The notes under the pieces were generated by a model. It worked only from the letters and a program-made list of their open reading frames with translations, had not been told where the DNA came from and did not search any database. A stretch of 64,000 nucleotides of DNA from Gaiellasilicea sp963802765. GTDB lineage: Bacteria; Actinomycetota; Thermoleophilia; Gaiellales; Gaiellaceae. The stretch covers positions 62,001 to 126,000 of the forward strand of contig CAWDJZ010000007.1 in assembly GCA_963802765.1 (NCBI GenBank), in the 5' to 3' direction. This document shows, piece after piece, positions 24,128-32,561 of this stretch. The stretch's first letter is position 1. Every line of letters starts with the position of its first letter. The position numbers were made by a program, and so were the translations under genes.

Positions 24128-24769
24128 TCACGGCATCAGAGCGACGTACGCTGCCAGCCGCTGGGCAAGCTCGAGCGGGCGGCTGAGCGTGATGTAGTGG
24201 CCGCCGTCGATCTCGTCGGGCTCGATACCGAGGCGCTCGCGAGCATGACGGCGCGCCCACGCGGCCGGGAACATGCGGTCGTCGCGGCAGAGGAGGTACC
24301 TCGTCGGCGTGTCCGGCCAGGCCTCGAGGGGCCAGGGCTCGCGCAGTGCCTTCGAGGCCTCCTCCCGTTCTCTCCGCCGCGCCTCGGCGGCGAGCTCGGG
24401 AGCGACGTCGTGGTAGAAGACGTCGTCGTACCCGCTCTCCTCGTAGCCTGCGTTCTTCCACCAGTCGGCGAAGGTCTCGCCGGGTGAGGGGATCATTGCC
24501 GCAACGAGGACGAGGAGCTCGACGGGGACGCGCGCACAGACGAGCGGCGCTGTGAAGCAACCGAGCGAGTGGCCGACGACGACGAGGTCGCTGCGGTCAC
24601 CGACCTCCCGGACGACCGTGTCTGTGTACTCCGACCAGCCGGCCGAGTCGTCCTCGCTGGGGAGATCGACGGCGACCGGGTCGTGCCCGCGCTCGCGTAG
24701 TGCGGGCGCGACCCGGTGCCAGTCCCACGCGCTCCCACCGCCTCCGTGGATGAGCGCGAACGTCGCCAT
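24128..24769 (-). CDS. Alpha/beta hydrolase
   Basis: A 213-residue hydrolase. Seen: oxyanion motif HGGGGSAWDW near residue 8, nucleophile elbow GHSLG at about residue 67, and histidine in DGGHYITLSRP near the C-terminus. The overall pattern resembles plant-type methyl-esterase/hydroxynitrile-lyase-like hydrolases (short cap, WDWH start). Substrate unknown. The gene stops next to a tRNA remnant and may belong to an acquired stretch. Confidence 0.85.
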   Translation of the reverse strand: MATFALIHGGGGSAWDWHRVAPALRERGHDPVAVDLPSEDDSAGWSEYTDTVVREVGDRSDLVVVGHSLGCFTAPLVCARVPVELLVLVAAMIPSPGETFADWWKNAGYEESGYDDVFYHDVAPELAAEARRREREEASKALREPWPLEAWPDTPTRYLLCRDDRMFPAAWARRHARERLGIEPDEIDGGHYITLSRPLELAQRLAAYVALMP

Positions 24770-24878
24770 TACGCGAAGCTAGCCAACTGGCTGTCTCTGG
24801 CAAAGTGAGAAGTGCGACGGTGAGATCCAGCCGCTGGCTGTTGAGCTGTGTTCGTGCGACGATCGTTCGTTCGCAGTC

Positions 24879-25496
24879 ATGAGCGTGATCACTCTTCGTG
24901 GTGGTGTTGAGGTCCAGAATCCACTCGAGTTGGCGCTCGAGTTCCTCGCGGCGTATTCCGGCTATGACGCCTACGATTCCGCGAGCCCGGCGTCATTCGA
25001 CGAGAGTGACCTGAGGCTGGCGAACCGGGGTGGTGCCCGGATCTCGGCGGTCGAGATCGCAGCGATTCTCGAACGCCGCGGCGAGATCGAACGCGCCTTG
25101 CGCCAAGTCCACCCTCATGCATCGTTGGCGGACTCGACGAGCTCGATTCCGTGGATTCCGCTGACCCGGCTCTTCGACGCGTTCGCAGACATTCGCGGAG
25201 TCGGCTTCGCGAAGATGACGAAGGCGTTGCACAGGAAACGGCCGGCGCTGATCCCGATCCTCGACAGCGTCGTCCACGCGTACCTGACAAGAGACAATCC
25301 GGGGACGCGCGTGTCGCGATCGTTCGGGGAGTGCGCCACGGAGCTGGTCCGTAGCTACAAACGAGACCTGGATCGCAACCGTTCGGTCCTGCACGAGCTC
25401 CAGCGAGAGCTCGCGCGCCGCAGCTACCGGCTCACCGAGGTGCGAATCCTCGACCTCCTGATCTGGTCCCTTCGGCCGCGACCTGAACGGCCTTGA
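24879..25496 (+). CDS. Conserved hypothetical protein (DUF6308-like)
   Basis: A 205-residue protein with a central conserved stretch (DIRGVGFAKMTKALHRKRPALIP followed by ILDSVV) reminiscent of helix-hairpin-helix-containing DUF6308 proteins of actinobacteria. That assignment is from memory of the family and not certain. No membrane segments. It is flanked by oppositely oriented genes, with no operon partner. Function unknown. Confidence 0.6.
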   Translation: MSVITLRGGVEVQNPLELALEFLAAYSGYDAYDSASPASFDESDLRLANRGGARISAVEIAAILERRGEIERALRQVHPHASLADSTSSIPWIPLTRLFDAFADIRGVGFAKMTKALHRKRPALIPILDSVVHAYLTRDNPGTRVSRSFGECATELVRSYKRDLDRNRSVLHELQRELARRSYRLTEVRILDLLIWSLRPRPERP

Positions 25497-25684
25497 CCTC
25501 CGGTCGTTTCCTGTAGTCGGACGCCGCCGTCGAACGGCCGTCCCTGAGATCAACGAGGGATCGGCTTGGAGTCGAAGCGCCCGGACCGCCGGTTCGTCCA
25601 ACAGTCCCGTCCGAAGACGCTGGTCTCCGCCGAGCTGAGCCGCGTAGTCGTGAACCGCGAGGCGACCCGCCTCGCCGTCGGAGT

Positions 25685-26557
25685 TCAGCCTGTGCGCCAC
25701 TCGACCAGCGGAGCGGCGACCCAGGTCGGATCCGGCGCTTCGTACAGCGCCGCGGCGTCGGTGTAGGTCATGTCGAGGATCGAGCCCTGCAGTTCCCCGC
25801 GGAGGTAGTGGAAGACGACCCCTGCGTCGCGCGCGTCACTCTTGGCCTCGACGCAGTGCGCGTCGTAGCCTGCGTAGTCGCCGCGACCGAGCAGCGCGAT
25901 CCCTTCCTCGATCGTCGCTCGGGCGAGCTCGAGCCCACCTTCCTCGGGTTCGAGTGCGCGCTCCGGAGGATCGCCGTAACCGATCCCGTGATGGAAGGGG
26001 TCGGCGGTGGACACGATCACGGCGTCCTCGGCGAGTGCGGCGAGCTCCTCGATACCCGGCAGCCGCTCGGGGTGGCCGCCGGCGAGGTACGGGTACCGCT
26101 CGACGACTTCCGGGCCGCGTACCCCGCGCCGCTTCGTCTCCGCGGCCCAGAAGTGCCGGAAGCTGATCAGCGCGTGGTCGTCGCGCCACTCCTCTCGTCC
26201 CTCGAGGCCCGGCCCCTGGATGCCCCAGAACGGCCATTCGGACGGATCATCCCCCGCCGAGACGCGCGTGCGAGCTTCCTGCATCTCGTCCGTGAACGCA
26301 TGCAGGACGCTGATCACGATCACGCGATCGGCGCCGCTGTCGAGACAACCCTGGACCGCGGCCGCGACCTGATGCCCGCAGTCCAGCACACCGGCATGCG
26401 GAAAGACCACGACGCCTCCGGAAGCGAGCGTCGGCGCGAGATCCCATTCCTGCCCCCGCTCCAGACGTTCGAGCGTTCCCCGCTCTCCCATCTCGTCGTG
26501 CTCGGAGCGATAGAGCTCGTGAATCTGCTCCTTGAGCTTCTGACGATCGAGAGTCAC
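25685..26557 (-). CDS. MEMO1-like protein (AmmeMemoRadiSam protein B type)
   Basis: A 290-residue protein. Seen: VVVFPHAGVLDCGHQVAAAV, DRVIVISVLHAF, and VIVSTADPFHHGIGYGDP, which match in order and spacing the PHAGYxxSG, xxLGPSH and STDxSHY segments of the MEMO family (metal-binding, extradiol-dioxygenase-like fold). The match is by eye and moderate. In AmmeMemoRadiSam systems a radical-SAM and an AMMECR1 protein would be neighbours; neither is here. GTG 26557 is the likely start. Confidence 0.55.
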   Translation of the reverse strand: MTLDRQKLKEQIHELYRSEHDEMGERGTLERLERGQEWDLAPTLASGGVVVFPHAGVLDCGHQVAAAVQGCLDSGADRVIVISVLHAFTDEMQEARTRVSAGDDPSEWPFWGIQGPGLEGREEWRDDHALISFRHFWAAETKRRGVRGPEVVERYPYLAGGHPERLPGIEELAALAEDAVIVSTADPFHHGIGYGDPPERALEPEEGGLELARATIEEGIALLGRGDYAGYDAHCVEAKSDARDAGVVFHYLRGELQGSILDMTYTDAAALYEAPDPTWVAAPLVEWRTG

Positions 26558-26724
26558 TTCCGCACGGGCTGGACGCGTTTGCGGTCAGCAGACTACTAGT
26601 CCCGCCCAGCCAACGATCCACCCGAGTCGAACGTGCGGGATGTCGCCGCAGTTTTGGTCGACAAGACCACAACGCGGTGCTAGGGTAAGAGTCACGGCGA
26701 CCAAAACCAGAGAGGAAGGAGCGC

Positions 26725-27699
26725 ATGCGAGCCGTTGTCAACGACAGATATGGGCCGCCTGAGGTGCTGCGGCTCGCAGACGTCGAGCGTCCGGTGCCGA
26801 AGGACGACGAGGTCCTGATCAAGATCCACGCAACGACGGTCAACCGGACCGATTGCGGCCTTCGCAGCGCATCGCCGGTCATCGTCCGCTTCTTCACCGG
26901 CCTGCGCCGACCGAGGCGGAAGATCCTCGGCATGGAACTGGCGGGAGAGGTCGAGGCGGTCGGCGCGGCGGTCAGCGAGTTCGAGGTCGGCGACCACGTC
27001 TTCGGCGTCAAGGGGTTCGGCGCGCACGCAGAGTTCGTCTGCATGCGGGAGAGCGCTCCGCTCGCGCACAAGCCGGCCGGCATGACGTTCGAGGAGGCTG
27101 CGGCCGTCTGCGACGGAGCCTGCATCGCGCTGTCATGTCTGAGAAACGCAGATCTCCGGAAGGGGCGAAGCATTCTCGTCTACGGCGCGACCGGGTCGGT
27201 CGGGACCGCAGCCGTGCAGCTCGCCAGGCACTTCGATGCCGACGTCACCGCCGTGTGCAACACGAAGAACGTGGAGCTCGTGAAATCGCTCGGAGCAGAC
27301 GAGGTCGTCGACTACCTGCAGGAGGACTTCACGAAGAACGGCACGACGTACGACGTCATCTTCGACGCGGTCGGCAAGCACTCGTTCAGACGGTGCCGAG
27401 GCTCGCTGAAGCCAGGCGGGCTGTTCGTCGAGACCGACCTGGGCTTCATGTGGCACGCCCCGGTGCTGTCTCTCGTGACCAGAGTGATCGGGGACAAGCG
27501 AGCGATGGTCGGGATCGCGAAGTACACGAAGCAGGACGTCCTCTTCCTGAAGGAGCTGATCGAGGCCGGCCGGTATCGCGCGGTCATCGACCGGAGCTAT
27601 CCACTGGAGCACGTCGTCGAGGCGACCAGGTACGTCGAGACGGAGCAGAAGACGGGAAACGTCGTCCTGACCGTCAGCCGGGACGGTGGTGCTGACTAG
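26725..27699 (+). CDS. NAD(P)-dependent alcohol dehydrogenase / quinone oxidoreductase family
   Basis: A 324-residue zinc-independent medium-chain dehydrogenase/reductase. Seen: GroES-like N-terminal half (PVPKDDEVLIKIHATTVNRTDC, GMELAGEVEAVGAAV), the nucleotide-binding motif YGATGSVGTAAVQLAR at about residue 153, and DVIFDAVGKHS. Enzymes of this type reduce quinones or enones with NADPH. GGAAGGAG precedes ATG 26725, an ordinary leadered start. The aldo/keto reductase gene follows 6 bp after its stop. Confidence 0.9.
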   Translation: MRAVVNDRYGPPEVLRLADVERPVPKDDEVLIKIHATTVNRTDCGLRSASPVIVRFFTGLRRPRRKILGMELAGEVEAVGAAVSEFEVGDHVFGVKGFGAHAEFVCMRESAPLAHKPAGMTFEEAAAVCDGACIALSCLRNADLRKGRSILVYGATGSVGTAAVQLARHFDADVTAVCNTKNVELVKSLGADEVVDYLQEDFTKNGTTYDVIFDAVGKHSFRRCRGSLKPGGLFVETDLGFMWHAPVLSLVTRVIGDKRAMVGIAKYTKQDVLFLKELIEAGRYRAVIDRSYPLEHVVEATRYVETEQKTGNVVLTVSRDGGAD

Positions 27700-27705
27700 G
27701 CTGCC

Positions 27706-28620
27706 GTGGTGCGCACGCGCAGGCTCGGCAGCTCCGCCCTCGAGGTCACCGTCGTCGGACTCGGGTGCAACAACTTCGGCGGCCGGATCGACGAGCAGGC
27801 TTCGCATGCGGTGATCGACGCCGCGCTCGACGCCGGCGTCACCTTCTTCGACACCGCGGACGTCTACGGCAACCGGGGCGGCAGCGAAGAGATCATCGGG
27901 CGCGCGCTGGCCGGGCGACGCGACCGGGTCGTGCTGGCGACGAAGTTCGGCCACGACCTCGGTAGCGGCGAGACCGCGCGCGGAGGGCGGGAGTACATCC
28001 GCAAGGCTGTGGAGGCGTCGCTGCGGCGGCTGCAGACGGATTGGATCGACCTCTACCAGTACCACCGTCCCGACGGCGTGACGCCGATCGCGGAGACGCT
28101 CGGCGCGCTCGACGAGCTCATCCAGGAGGGGAAGGTGCGCGCGATCGGCTCCTCGAACTTCACGCAAGCCCTCGTCGAGGAGGCGCACGAGGTGGCGACG
28201 ACGCGGGGTATGACGCCGTTCGTCTCCGAGCAGAGCGAGTACTCCTGGCTCGCGCGCGGCGCCGAGGACGAGCTCCTGCCCACCTGCGAGCGGCTCGGGA
28301 TCGGCTTCATCCCCTACTTCCCGCTCGCGAGCGGCCTCTTGACGGGCAAGTACCGGCGCGGCGAGCCGGCGCCGGAAGGAACGCGCCTGCACGGGCGCGA
28401 GCTCGACGGGGCTCGCCTCGAGCGGGTCGAGCGGCTCGAGGCGTTCGCCGCCGGTCGGGGAGCCTCGCTGCTCGAGGTCGCGATCGGCGGCCTGCTCGCG
28501 CAACCCGCCGTCGTCTCGGTGATCGCGGGCGCGACCAAGCCGGAGCAGGTACGGGCGAACGCGGCCGCGGGGGCCTGGGCGCCGTCGGCCGACGACCTGG
28601 AGGCACTGCGCTCCCTCTGA
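27706..28620 (+). CDS. Aldo/keto reductase
   Basis: A 304-residue NADPH-dependent carbonyl reductase with a TIM barrel. Seen: FFDTADVYGNRGGSEEIIGRAL (catalytic Asp/Tyr), LATKFGHD (Lys), DLYQYHRPD (His position) and IGSSNFTQA; C-terminal cofactor region VISVIAGATKPEQVRANA. It starts at GTG 27706 (or 27709) just after the quinone-oxidoreductase stop, so the two reductases likely share a transcript. Confidence 0.92.
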   Translation: MVRTRRLGSSALEVTVVGLGCNNFGGRIDEQASHAVIDAALDAGVTFFDTADVYGNRGGSEEIIGRALAGRRDRVVLATKFGHDLGSGETARGGREYIRKAVEASLRRLQTDWIDLYQYHRPDGVTPIAETLGALDELIQEGKVRAIGSSNFTQALVEEAHEVATTRGMTPFVSEQSEYSWLARGAEDELLPTCERLGIGFIPYFPLASGLLTGKYRRGEPAPEGTRLHGRELDGARLERVERLEAFAAGRGASLLEVAIGGLLAQPAVVSVIAGATKPEQVRANAAAGAWAPSADDLEALRSL

Positions 28621-28708
28621 CGAAACTCGAGCCCGACGGCGACGGCAGTTGATCTTCTGCTCTGACTGCGGTCACGGGGAGCTCGGCCCGGACGACTAGG
28701 GTGCGCGC

Positions 28709-29344
28709 GTGCTCGCCACGCTCGCCGCGGCTGCGCTCATCTGCCTCGACCCGGGTCACGGCACCGTTCCGGACATCGGCCGACAGCTCGAGCCCATCGG
28801 GCCCGGCTCGGCGCGGCTGAAGATCAAGGATCCCGGCGGCGCTGCGGGGGAGGCGTCCGTCGCGCTCGCGATCGCCCGCAGGGCTCGGGCCCGGCTGCTC
28901 GCCCTCGGCTACCGCGTCGCCATGACCCGCGACGGCACCGGTTACCGCGGCGGCAATCGCGAACGCGCCCGCTTCTGCAACGAGCGGCGGGCGGCGCTGA
29001 TGATCCGGATCCACGCCGACGGCTCCACCGACCCGGGCGTCAACGGGATCGCGACGCTCGTGCCGGCGCTGCGGCGCGGGTGGACGAGCGACATCTACGG
29101 CTCCAGCCGCCGTGCCGGCCGACTGCTGCAGCGCGAGCTGGTGGCAGCCACCGGGGCCCGCGACCTCGGCCTGGTCGAGCGCAGCGACCTGACCGGCTTC
29201 AACTGGGCTGATGTGCCCGCCATCCTGGTCGAGACGGGGTTCATGTCGAACCGCCGCGAGGCAGCGCTCCTGCGCTCGGCGGCCTACCAGGAGCGGGTTG
29301 CAGCGGCGCTCGCCCGTGCCGCCGAGCGCTTCGCGGGCACGTAG
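28709..29344 (+). CDS. N-acetylmuramoyl-L-alanine amidase (Amidase_3)
   Basis: A 211-residue zinc amidase that cuts the lactyl-amide bond of peptidoglycan. Seen: ICLDPGHG (first His), AGEAS (Glu), MIRIHADGS (second His) and AILVETGFMSNRREAALL (catalytic Glu), in the order of the AmiC/CwlM-type Amidase_3 domain. A short hydrophobic N-terminus (MLATLAAAALICL) blends into the first strand, so export is uncertain. TAGGGT lies 6 nt before GTG 28709, the leaderless pattern. Confidence 0.9.
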   Translation: MLATLAAAALICLDPGHGTVPDIGRQLEPIGPGSARLKIKDPGGAAGEASVALAIARRARARLLALGYRVAMTRDGTGYRGGNRERARFCNERRAALMIRIHADGSTDPGVNGIATLVPALRRGWTSDIYGSSRRAGRLLQRELVAATGARDLGLVERSDLTGFNWADVPAILVETGFMSNRREAALLRSAAYQERVAAALARAAERFAGT

Positions 29345-29353
29345 GCGCCGGAG

Positions 29354-30061
29354 CTACGACTCCCAGGGATCGGCGGCGGGCGTCTCGGCGACTCGCCGCC
29401 GCCAGAACCGGCGCCGCCTGGGCGGCTGCTCGTCCGGATCCGGCTCGATCGCGATCTCGCCCGTTTCGCCCGCGTCGGCTCCGCCGGGAAGCTTCGTCAC
29501 GACCGTGCGCCCCTCGGGGTCGGGAGCGGACTCGACCACGGTCGCCTCGACGACGGGGAGATCCCAGGGGCCGGTTCGGTCGGCCGGCGCGGCTTCGAGC
29601 GCCGGCGCGATCTCGTCGAGCCGCCAGCGCGCGCGCTTCGCTGCAGTGGCCCACTCGCCGAGCACGACGAGCGCCCACGCCACCGCCATCACGACGACGA
29701 TCCAGGCGGTCGAGAGCTCCGCGAGCCCAGCCAGCAGCGCCACGAGGAGCAGGAACGCTCCCTCGAGCACGAGGCGCGGTAGGGCGCGGTCGCGCGCGAA
29801 CGGCGGCGGCACGGCTGCGACCCAGTCGGGCGAGGCCAGCCCGGGCGCGCCCGCCATCCCGGCGTCCGCGGGCCAATCTTCGTCGTCGACAACGGGCGCC
29901 CGGTCGGCTCGAAGCGCGCGGAGCTCGCCGCGGAGCTCCGCGGCGACGGCCTCCAACTCGTGGACACGGTCTGCAAACGAGGCGAACGCTTCCTCGACGC
30001 GCGCGGGGTCGTAGCCGTCCGCCGCCCGCGGCAGCTCTTCGGCCTGCGGCAGCTCGGTCAT
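29354..30061 (-). CDS. Membrane protein with coiled coil, unknown function
   Basis: A 235-residue protein. Residues 20-50 look like a coiled coil (ARVEEAFASFADRVHELEAVAAELRGELRAL style), residues 96-135 form two adjacent transmembrane segments, and the C-terminal 90 residues are acidic then end in a basic patch (PRRRRFWRRR). No family recognised. It shares strand with the 98-aa gene 60 bp upstream and ends 10 bp from the convergent amidase gene. Confidence 0.65.
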   Translation of the reverse strand: MTELPQAEELPRAADGYDPARVEEAFASFADRVHELEAVAAELRGELRALRADRAPVVDDEDWPADAGMAGAPGLASPDWVAAVPPPFARDRALPRLVLEGAFLLLVALLAGLAELSTAWIVVVMAVAWALVVLGEWATAAKRARWRLDEIAPALEAAPADRTGPWDLPVVEATVVESAPDPEGRTVVTKLPGGADAGETGEIAIEPDPDEQPPRRRRFWRRRVAETPAADPWES

Positions 30062-30123
30062 CTGCTCCCAGTATGCCGCGAGCGCCGGGCGACCTGCCGC
30101 ATGGCCGGAACCGGCCTCGAGGC

Positions 30124-30420
30124 CTACTGGCCGCCGTCGGTCCGGTTCATCTCGCCGAGCGTCTCCTGCGCCTGCTCGTGGATCGCGCGCCGGCGCTCCT
30201 CGAGCGAGCGAGGCTCACCGACCTCGTCGAGCGGCTGGCCCTCGGCGGCGTCGAACTCGTCGCGGTCGTCGGCGGTCTCGCGTGCCTGCTCCAGCCGGGC
30301 GCGCAGCTCGTCGGCGGGATCGACGGCCGGGCGCTCGGTCGCCTTCGGCTGCCGGCGCAGCACGCGCCAGAGCGCGACGAGCCCGAGCGCGCCGGCGAGT
30401 CCTGCGAGCGCCCTCTTCAC
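30124..30420 (-). CDS. Hypothetical single-span membrane protein (98 aa)
   Basis: A 98-residue protein with one N-terminal membrane segment (ALAGLAGALGLVALWRVL) followed by a charged, probably helical cytosolic tail (RARLEQARETADD, RRRAIHEQAQETLGEM). Unknown function. It lies upstream of the other small membrane gene on the minus strand and divergent from rpsF. Confidence 0.6.
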   Translation of the reverse strand: MKRALAGLAGALGLVALWRVLRRQPKATERPAVDPADELRARLEQARETADDRDEFDAAEGQPLDEVGEPRSLEERRRAIHEQAQETLGEMNRTDGGQ

Positions 30421-30570
30421 GAGGCGATCGTAACCCGCGTCCCTGGTCGGCGGCGCCGGTGCTATCTTGTGCGCGCTTCCTGCCTTGCCTTCGCGTGCGC
30501 CGTTCCCGCGCCCGCTTGCCGGCCAGGCCGCCTAAGACCGAGGGAAGCCCGACGGAAGGAGACCGGGAAC

Positions 30571-30942
30571 GTGATCGACTACGAAGTCTTGCTCATGCTC
30601 GACCCCGACCTGCCCGAGGAGCGGCAGGAGGCGATCGTCAAGCGCACGCGCGACCTCGTCGAGAAGGGCGGGGGCACGTGGGAGGGCCAGGACGCCTGGG
30701 GGCGCCGCAAGCTGGCCTACGAGATCGACAAGAAGGGCGACGGCATCTACCACCTCCTCTCGTTCAGCGCGGACGGCGAGACCCTGGACGAGATCTCGCG
30801 CGTCCTCAAGATCGACGACGACGTGATGCGGCACCTCGCCACCCGTCGCTACAAGGCAGGTACGACTCAGCCAGTAGCGGTGGGCGGCCCGGCACGCGAG
30901 GATGCAACCGAGCCCATCGACACCTCGCTGGAGGAGGAGTAA
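30571..30942 (+). CDS. rpsF: 30S ribosomal protein bS6
   Basis: A 123-residue small-subunit protein. Seen: DYEVLLMLDPDLPEE at the start, GGGTWEGQDAWGRRKLAYEI in the middle and an acidic C-terminal tail. GTG 30571 follows GGAAGGAGA at a normal spacing, so this operon has a leadered start unlike many neighbours. TAATG overlap couples it to ssb. The rpsF-ssb-rpsR-rplI order is the standard bacterial operon. Confidence 0.95.
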   Translation: MIDYEVLLMLDPDLPEERQEAIVKRTRDLVEKGGGTWEGQDAWGRRKLAYEIDKKGDGIYHLLSFSADGETLDEISRVLKIDDDVMRHLATRRYKAGTTQPVAVGGPAREDATEPIDTSLEEE

Positions 30943-31367
30943 TGCCGCAGAACATCAACAGCGTCGTCCTCGTCGGCAACCTGACGAGGGATCCCGAGCT
31001 CCGCCACACCCCGGCCGGGACTCCCGTGACAACGCTCCGCATGGCCGTCAACGACCGCGTCAAGCGCGGCGAGGAGTGGCAGGACGCCGCGTACTACTTC
31101 GACGTCACCGTCTGGGGCCGGACGGCGGAGAACTGCGCCCAGTATCTCTCCAAGGGCCGGCCGGTCGGGGTCCAAGGGAAGCTCACGTGGCGTGAGTGGG
31201 ACGCCCAGGACGGGACCAAGCGCCAGTCGGTCGAGGTCGTCGCCGACAACGTCCAGTTCCTCGGCGGGCGGGGCGACGGCGAGGGCGGGCAGCAGTTCGT
31301 GCCCGCAGGGACGCCGGCCTCCGAGGACTTCCCGAGCTCGGCCACAGACGACGACATCCCGTTCTAG
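30942..31367 (+). CDS. ssb: Single-stranded DNA-binding protein
   Basis: A 141-residue SSB. Residues 1-108 form the OB fold (NSVVLVGNLTRDPELRHTPAGTPV, YYFDVTVWGRTAENCAQYLSKGRPVGVQG); a short Gly/Gln-rich linker leads to the partner-binding tip DDDIPF. It binds ssDNA in replication and repair. Its ATG shares the last A of the rpsF TAA. Only one ssb is seen in the window. Confidence 0.95.
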   Translation: MPQNINSVVLVGNLTRDPELRHTPAGTPVTTLRMAVNDRVKRGEEWQDAAYYFDVTVWGRTAENCAQYLSKGRPVGVQGKLTWREWDAQDGTKRQSVEVVADNVQFLGGRGDGEGGQQFVPAGTPASEDFPSSATDDDIPF

Positions 31368-31378
31368 GAGCGATGCGA

Positions 31379-31645
31379 ATGGCACAGCCCAAGACCCAGC
31401 AGACGCGCAAGCGTCCAGGCTCCGCGACGGCCCCCGGCCGGCGTAAGAGCTGCCTCTTCTGCAAGGACAAGGTGGAGGAGGTCGACTACAAGAACCTGAA
31501 CCAGCTCCGGCGCTACATCTCGGAGAAGGGGAAGATCCGCAACCGCCGGATCACGGGCGCCTGCCGTCGCCACCAGCGGCAGGTCGCGGTCGCGGTGAAG
31601 CGGGCGCGCGAGATGGCGCTCCTGCCCTACGTGGAGGCGCGTTGA
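31379..31645 (+). CDS. rpsR: 30S ribosomal protein bS18
   Basis: An 88-residue small-subunit protein (DYKNLNQLRRYISEKGKIRNRRITG). CLFC and the later Cys-His (GACRRHQRQ) show a zinc-binding, C+ type S18. The start is ATG 31379, 8 nt after AGGAG, rather than ATG 31373, which is too close to the ribosome binding site. It lies between ssb and rplI. Confidence 0.95.
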   Translation: MAQPKTQQTRKRPGSATAPGRRKSCLFCKDKVEEVDYKNLNQLRRYISEKGKIRNRRITGACRRHQRQVAVAVKRAREMALLPYVEAR

Positions 31646-31647
31646 CG

Positions 31648-32322
31648 ATGGAGGTGATCCTCCTCAAAGACGTCGACAAGGTCGGGCTCCGCGGCGAGGT
31701 CGTGAACGTCGCCCGCGGCTACGCCCGCAACTTCCTGCTGCCGCGCAAGCTGGCCGAGCCCGCGACCGCAGGCCGCGTGGCCGAGCTCAAGCGACTCGAC
31801 GAGCAGCGCGCCCGGCACGAGGCCCGCACGGTCGAGCAGGCGAACGAGATCGCCGAGGTGCTGCGCAAGACGGTGCTCAGCTTCGACGTCAAGTCGGGGC
31901 CGACCGGGGCGCTCTTCGGCTCGGTGACGACGACCGACATCGCCGACGAGCTCTGGCGTACGCGCAAGATCCGGATCGACCGGAAGAAGATCGGCACCGA
32001 CTCGATCCGCCGGATCGGCCGCTACGCGATCCCGGTCCAGGTCTTCGAGGACGTCACCGTCGAGGTGAAGACGCTGGTCATTCCCGAGGGCGGCGAGCTG
32101 CCGCCCGAGGAGGAGCTGGCCGCGATGGAGGCGGCCGAGGCCGAGGCCGCCGCAGCGGAGGTCGCCGAGGTCGAGGCGCAGCACGCCGAGGCGGAGGAGC
32201 TGGTCGAGGCCGAGCTCGCGGCCGAGGAGGTCGAGGAGGCCGTCGAGGTCGAGGCCGCCCAGCCCGAGGCCGGGGCCGGCGAGCCAGAGGCAGACTCCGA
32301 GCCCGAGCCGGCTCAGCCGTAG
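31648..32322 (+). CDS. rplI: 50S ribosomal protein bL9 with long acidic tail
   Basis: A 224-residue bL9. Residues 1-148 are normal (MEVILLKDVDKVGLRGEVVNV, RGYARNFLLPR, and the C-terminal domain VTTTDIADEL...IPVQVFEDVTVEVK). The last 75 residues are an Ala/Glu-rich acidic extension not found in typical bL9 of about 148 residues; it probably extends as a helix or disordered tail. ATG 31648 follows the rpsR stop by 2 nt. Confidence 0.93.
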   Translation: MEVILLKDVDKVGLRGEVVNVARGYARNFLLPRKLAEPATAGRVAELKRLDEQRARHEARTVEQANEIAEVLRKTVLSFDVKSGPTGALFGSVTTTDIADELWRTRKIRIDRKKIGTDSIRRIGRYAIPVQVFEDVTVEVKTLVIPEGGELPPEEELAAMEAAEAEAAAAEVAEVEAQHAEAEELVEAELAAEEVEEAVEVEAAQPEAGAGEPEADSEPEPAQP

Positions 32323-32332
32323 TCAGTTTTTC

Positions 32333-32368
32333 CACAGCGTGTTCCACAGGCCTGTGGAACACGCTGTG
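32333..32368. repeat. 36-bp perfect palindrome with DnaA-box-like sequences
   Basis: CACAGCGTGTTCCACAGG is followed directly by its exact reverse complement (18-bp arms, no loop). TTTTCCACA (32328-32336) fits the DnaA-box pattern, and TGTGGACAG (32407-32415) is one base off a reverse box. It lies in the 239-bp gene-free gap between rplI and dnaB. It could be a terminator-like cruciform, a protein site or part of a replication-related region. Confidence 0.6.
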
Positions 32369-32561
32369 AACTTCCCGCTCGCTCCGGCATAAGCGGACGA
32401 GTCCCTTGTGGACAGGGGCGGAGCGGCCCGCCCGGCCGTCGTGGAGAACGAGGCGAACAGGCGTTTCTTCTGCCTGCAAATCGGGGCCTCGGCGATCCAC
32501 AACGGGCTGTGAATCCCCAGCCTTGAGGCCGTCCGTCGCGGCGGCTTCAATAGAACGTTCG

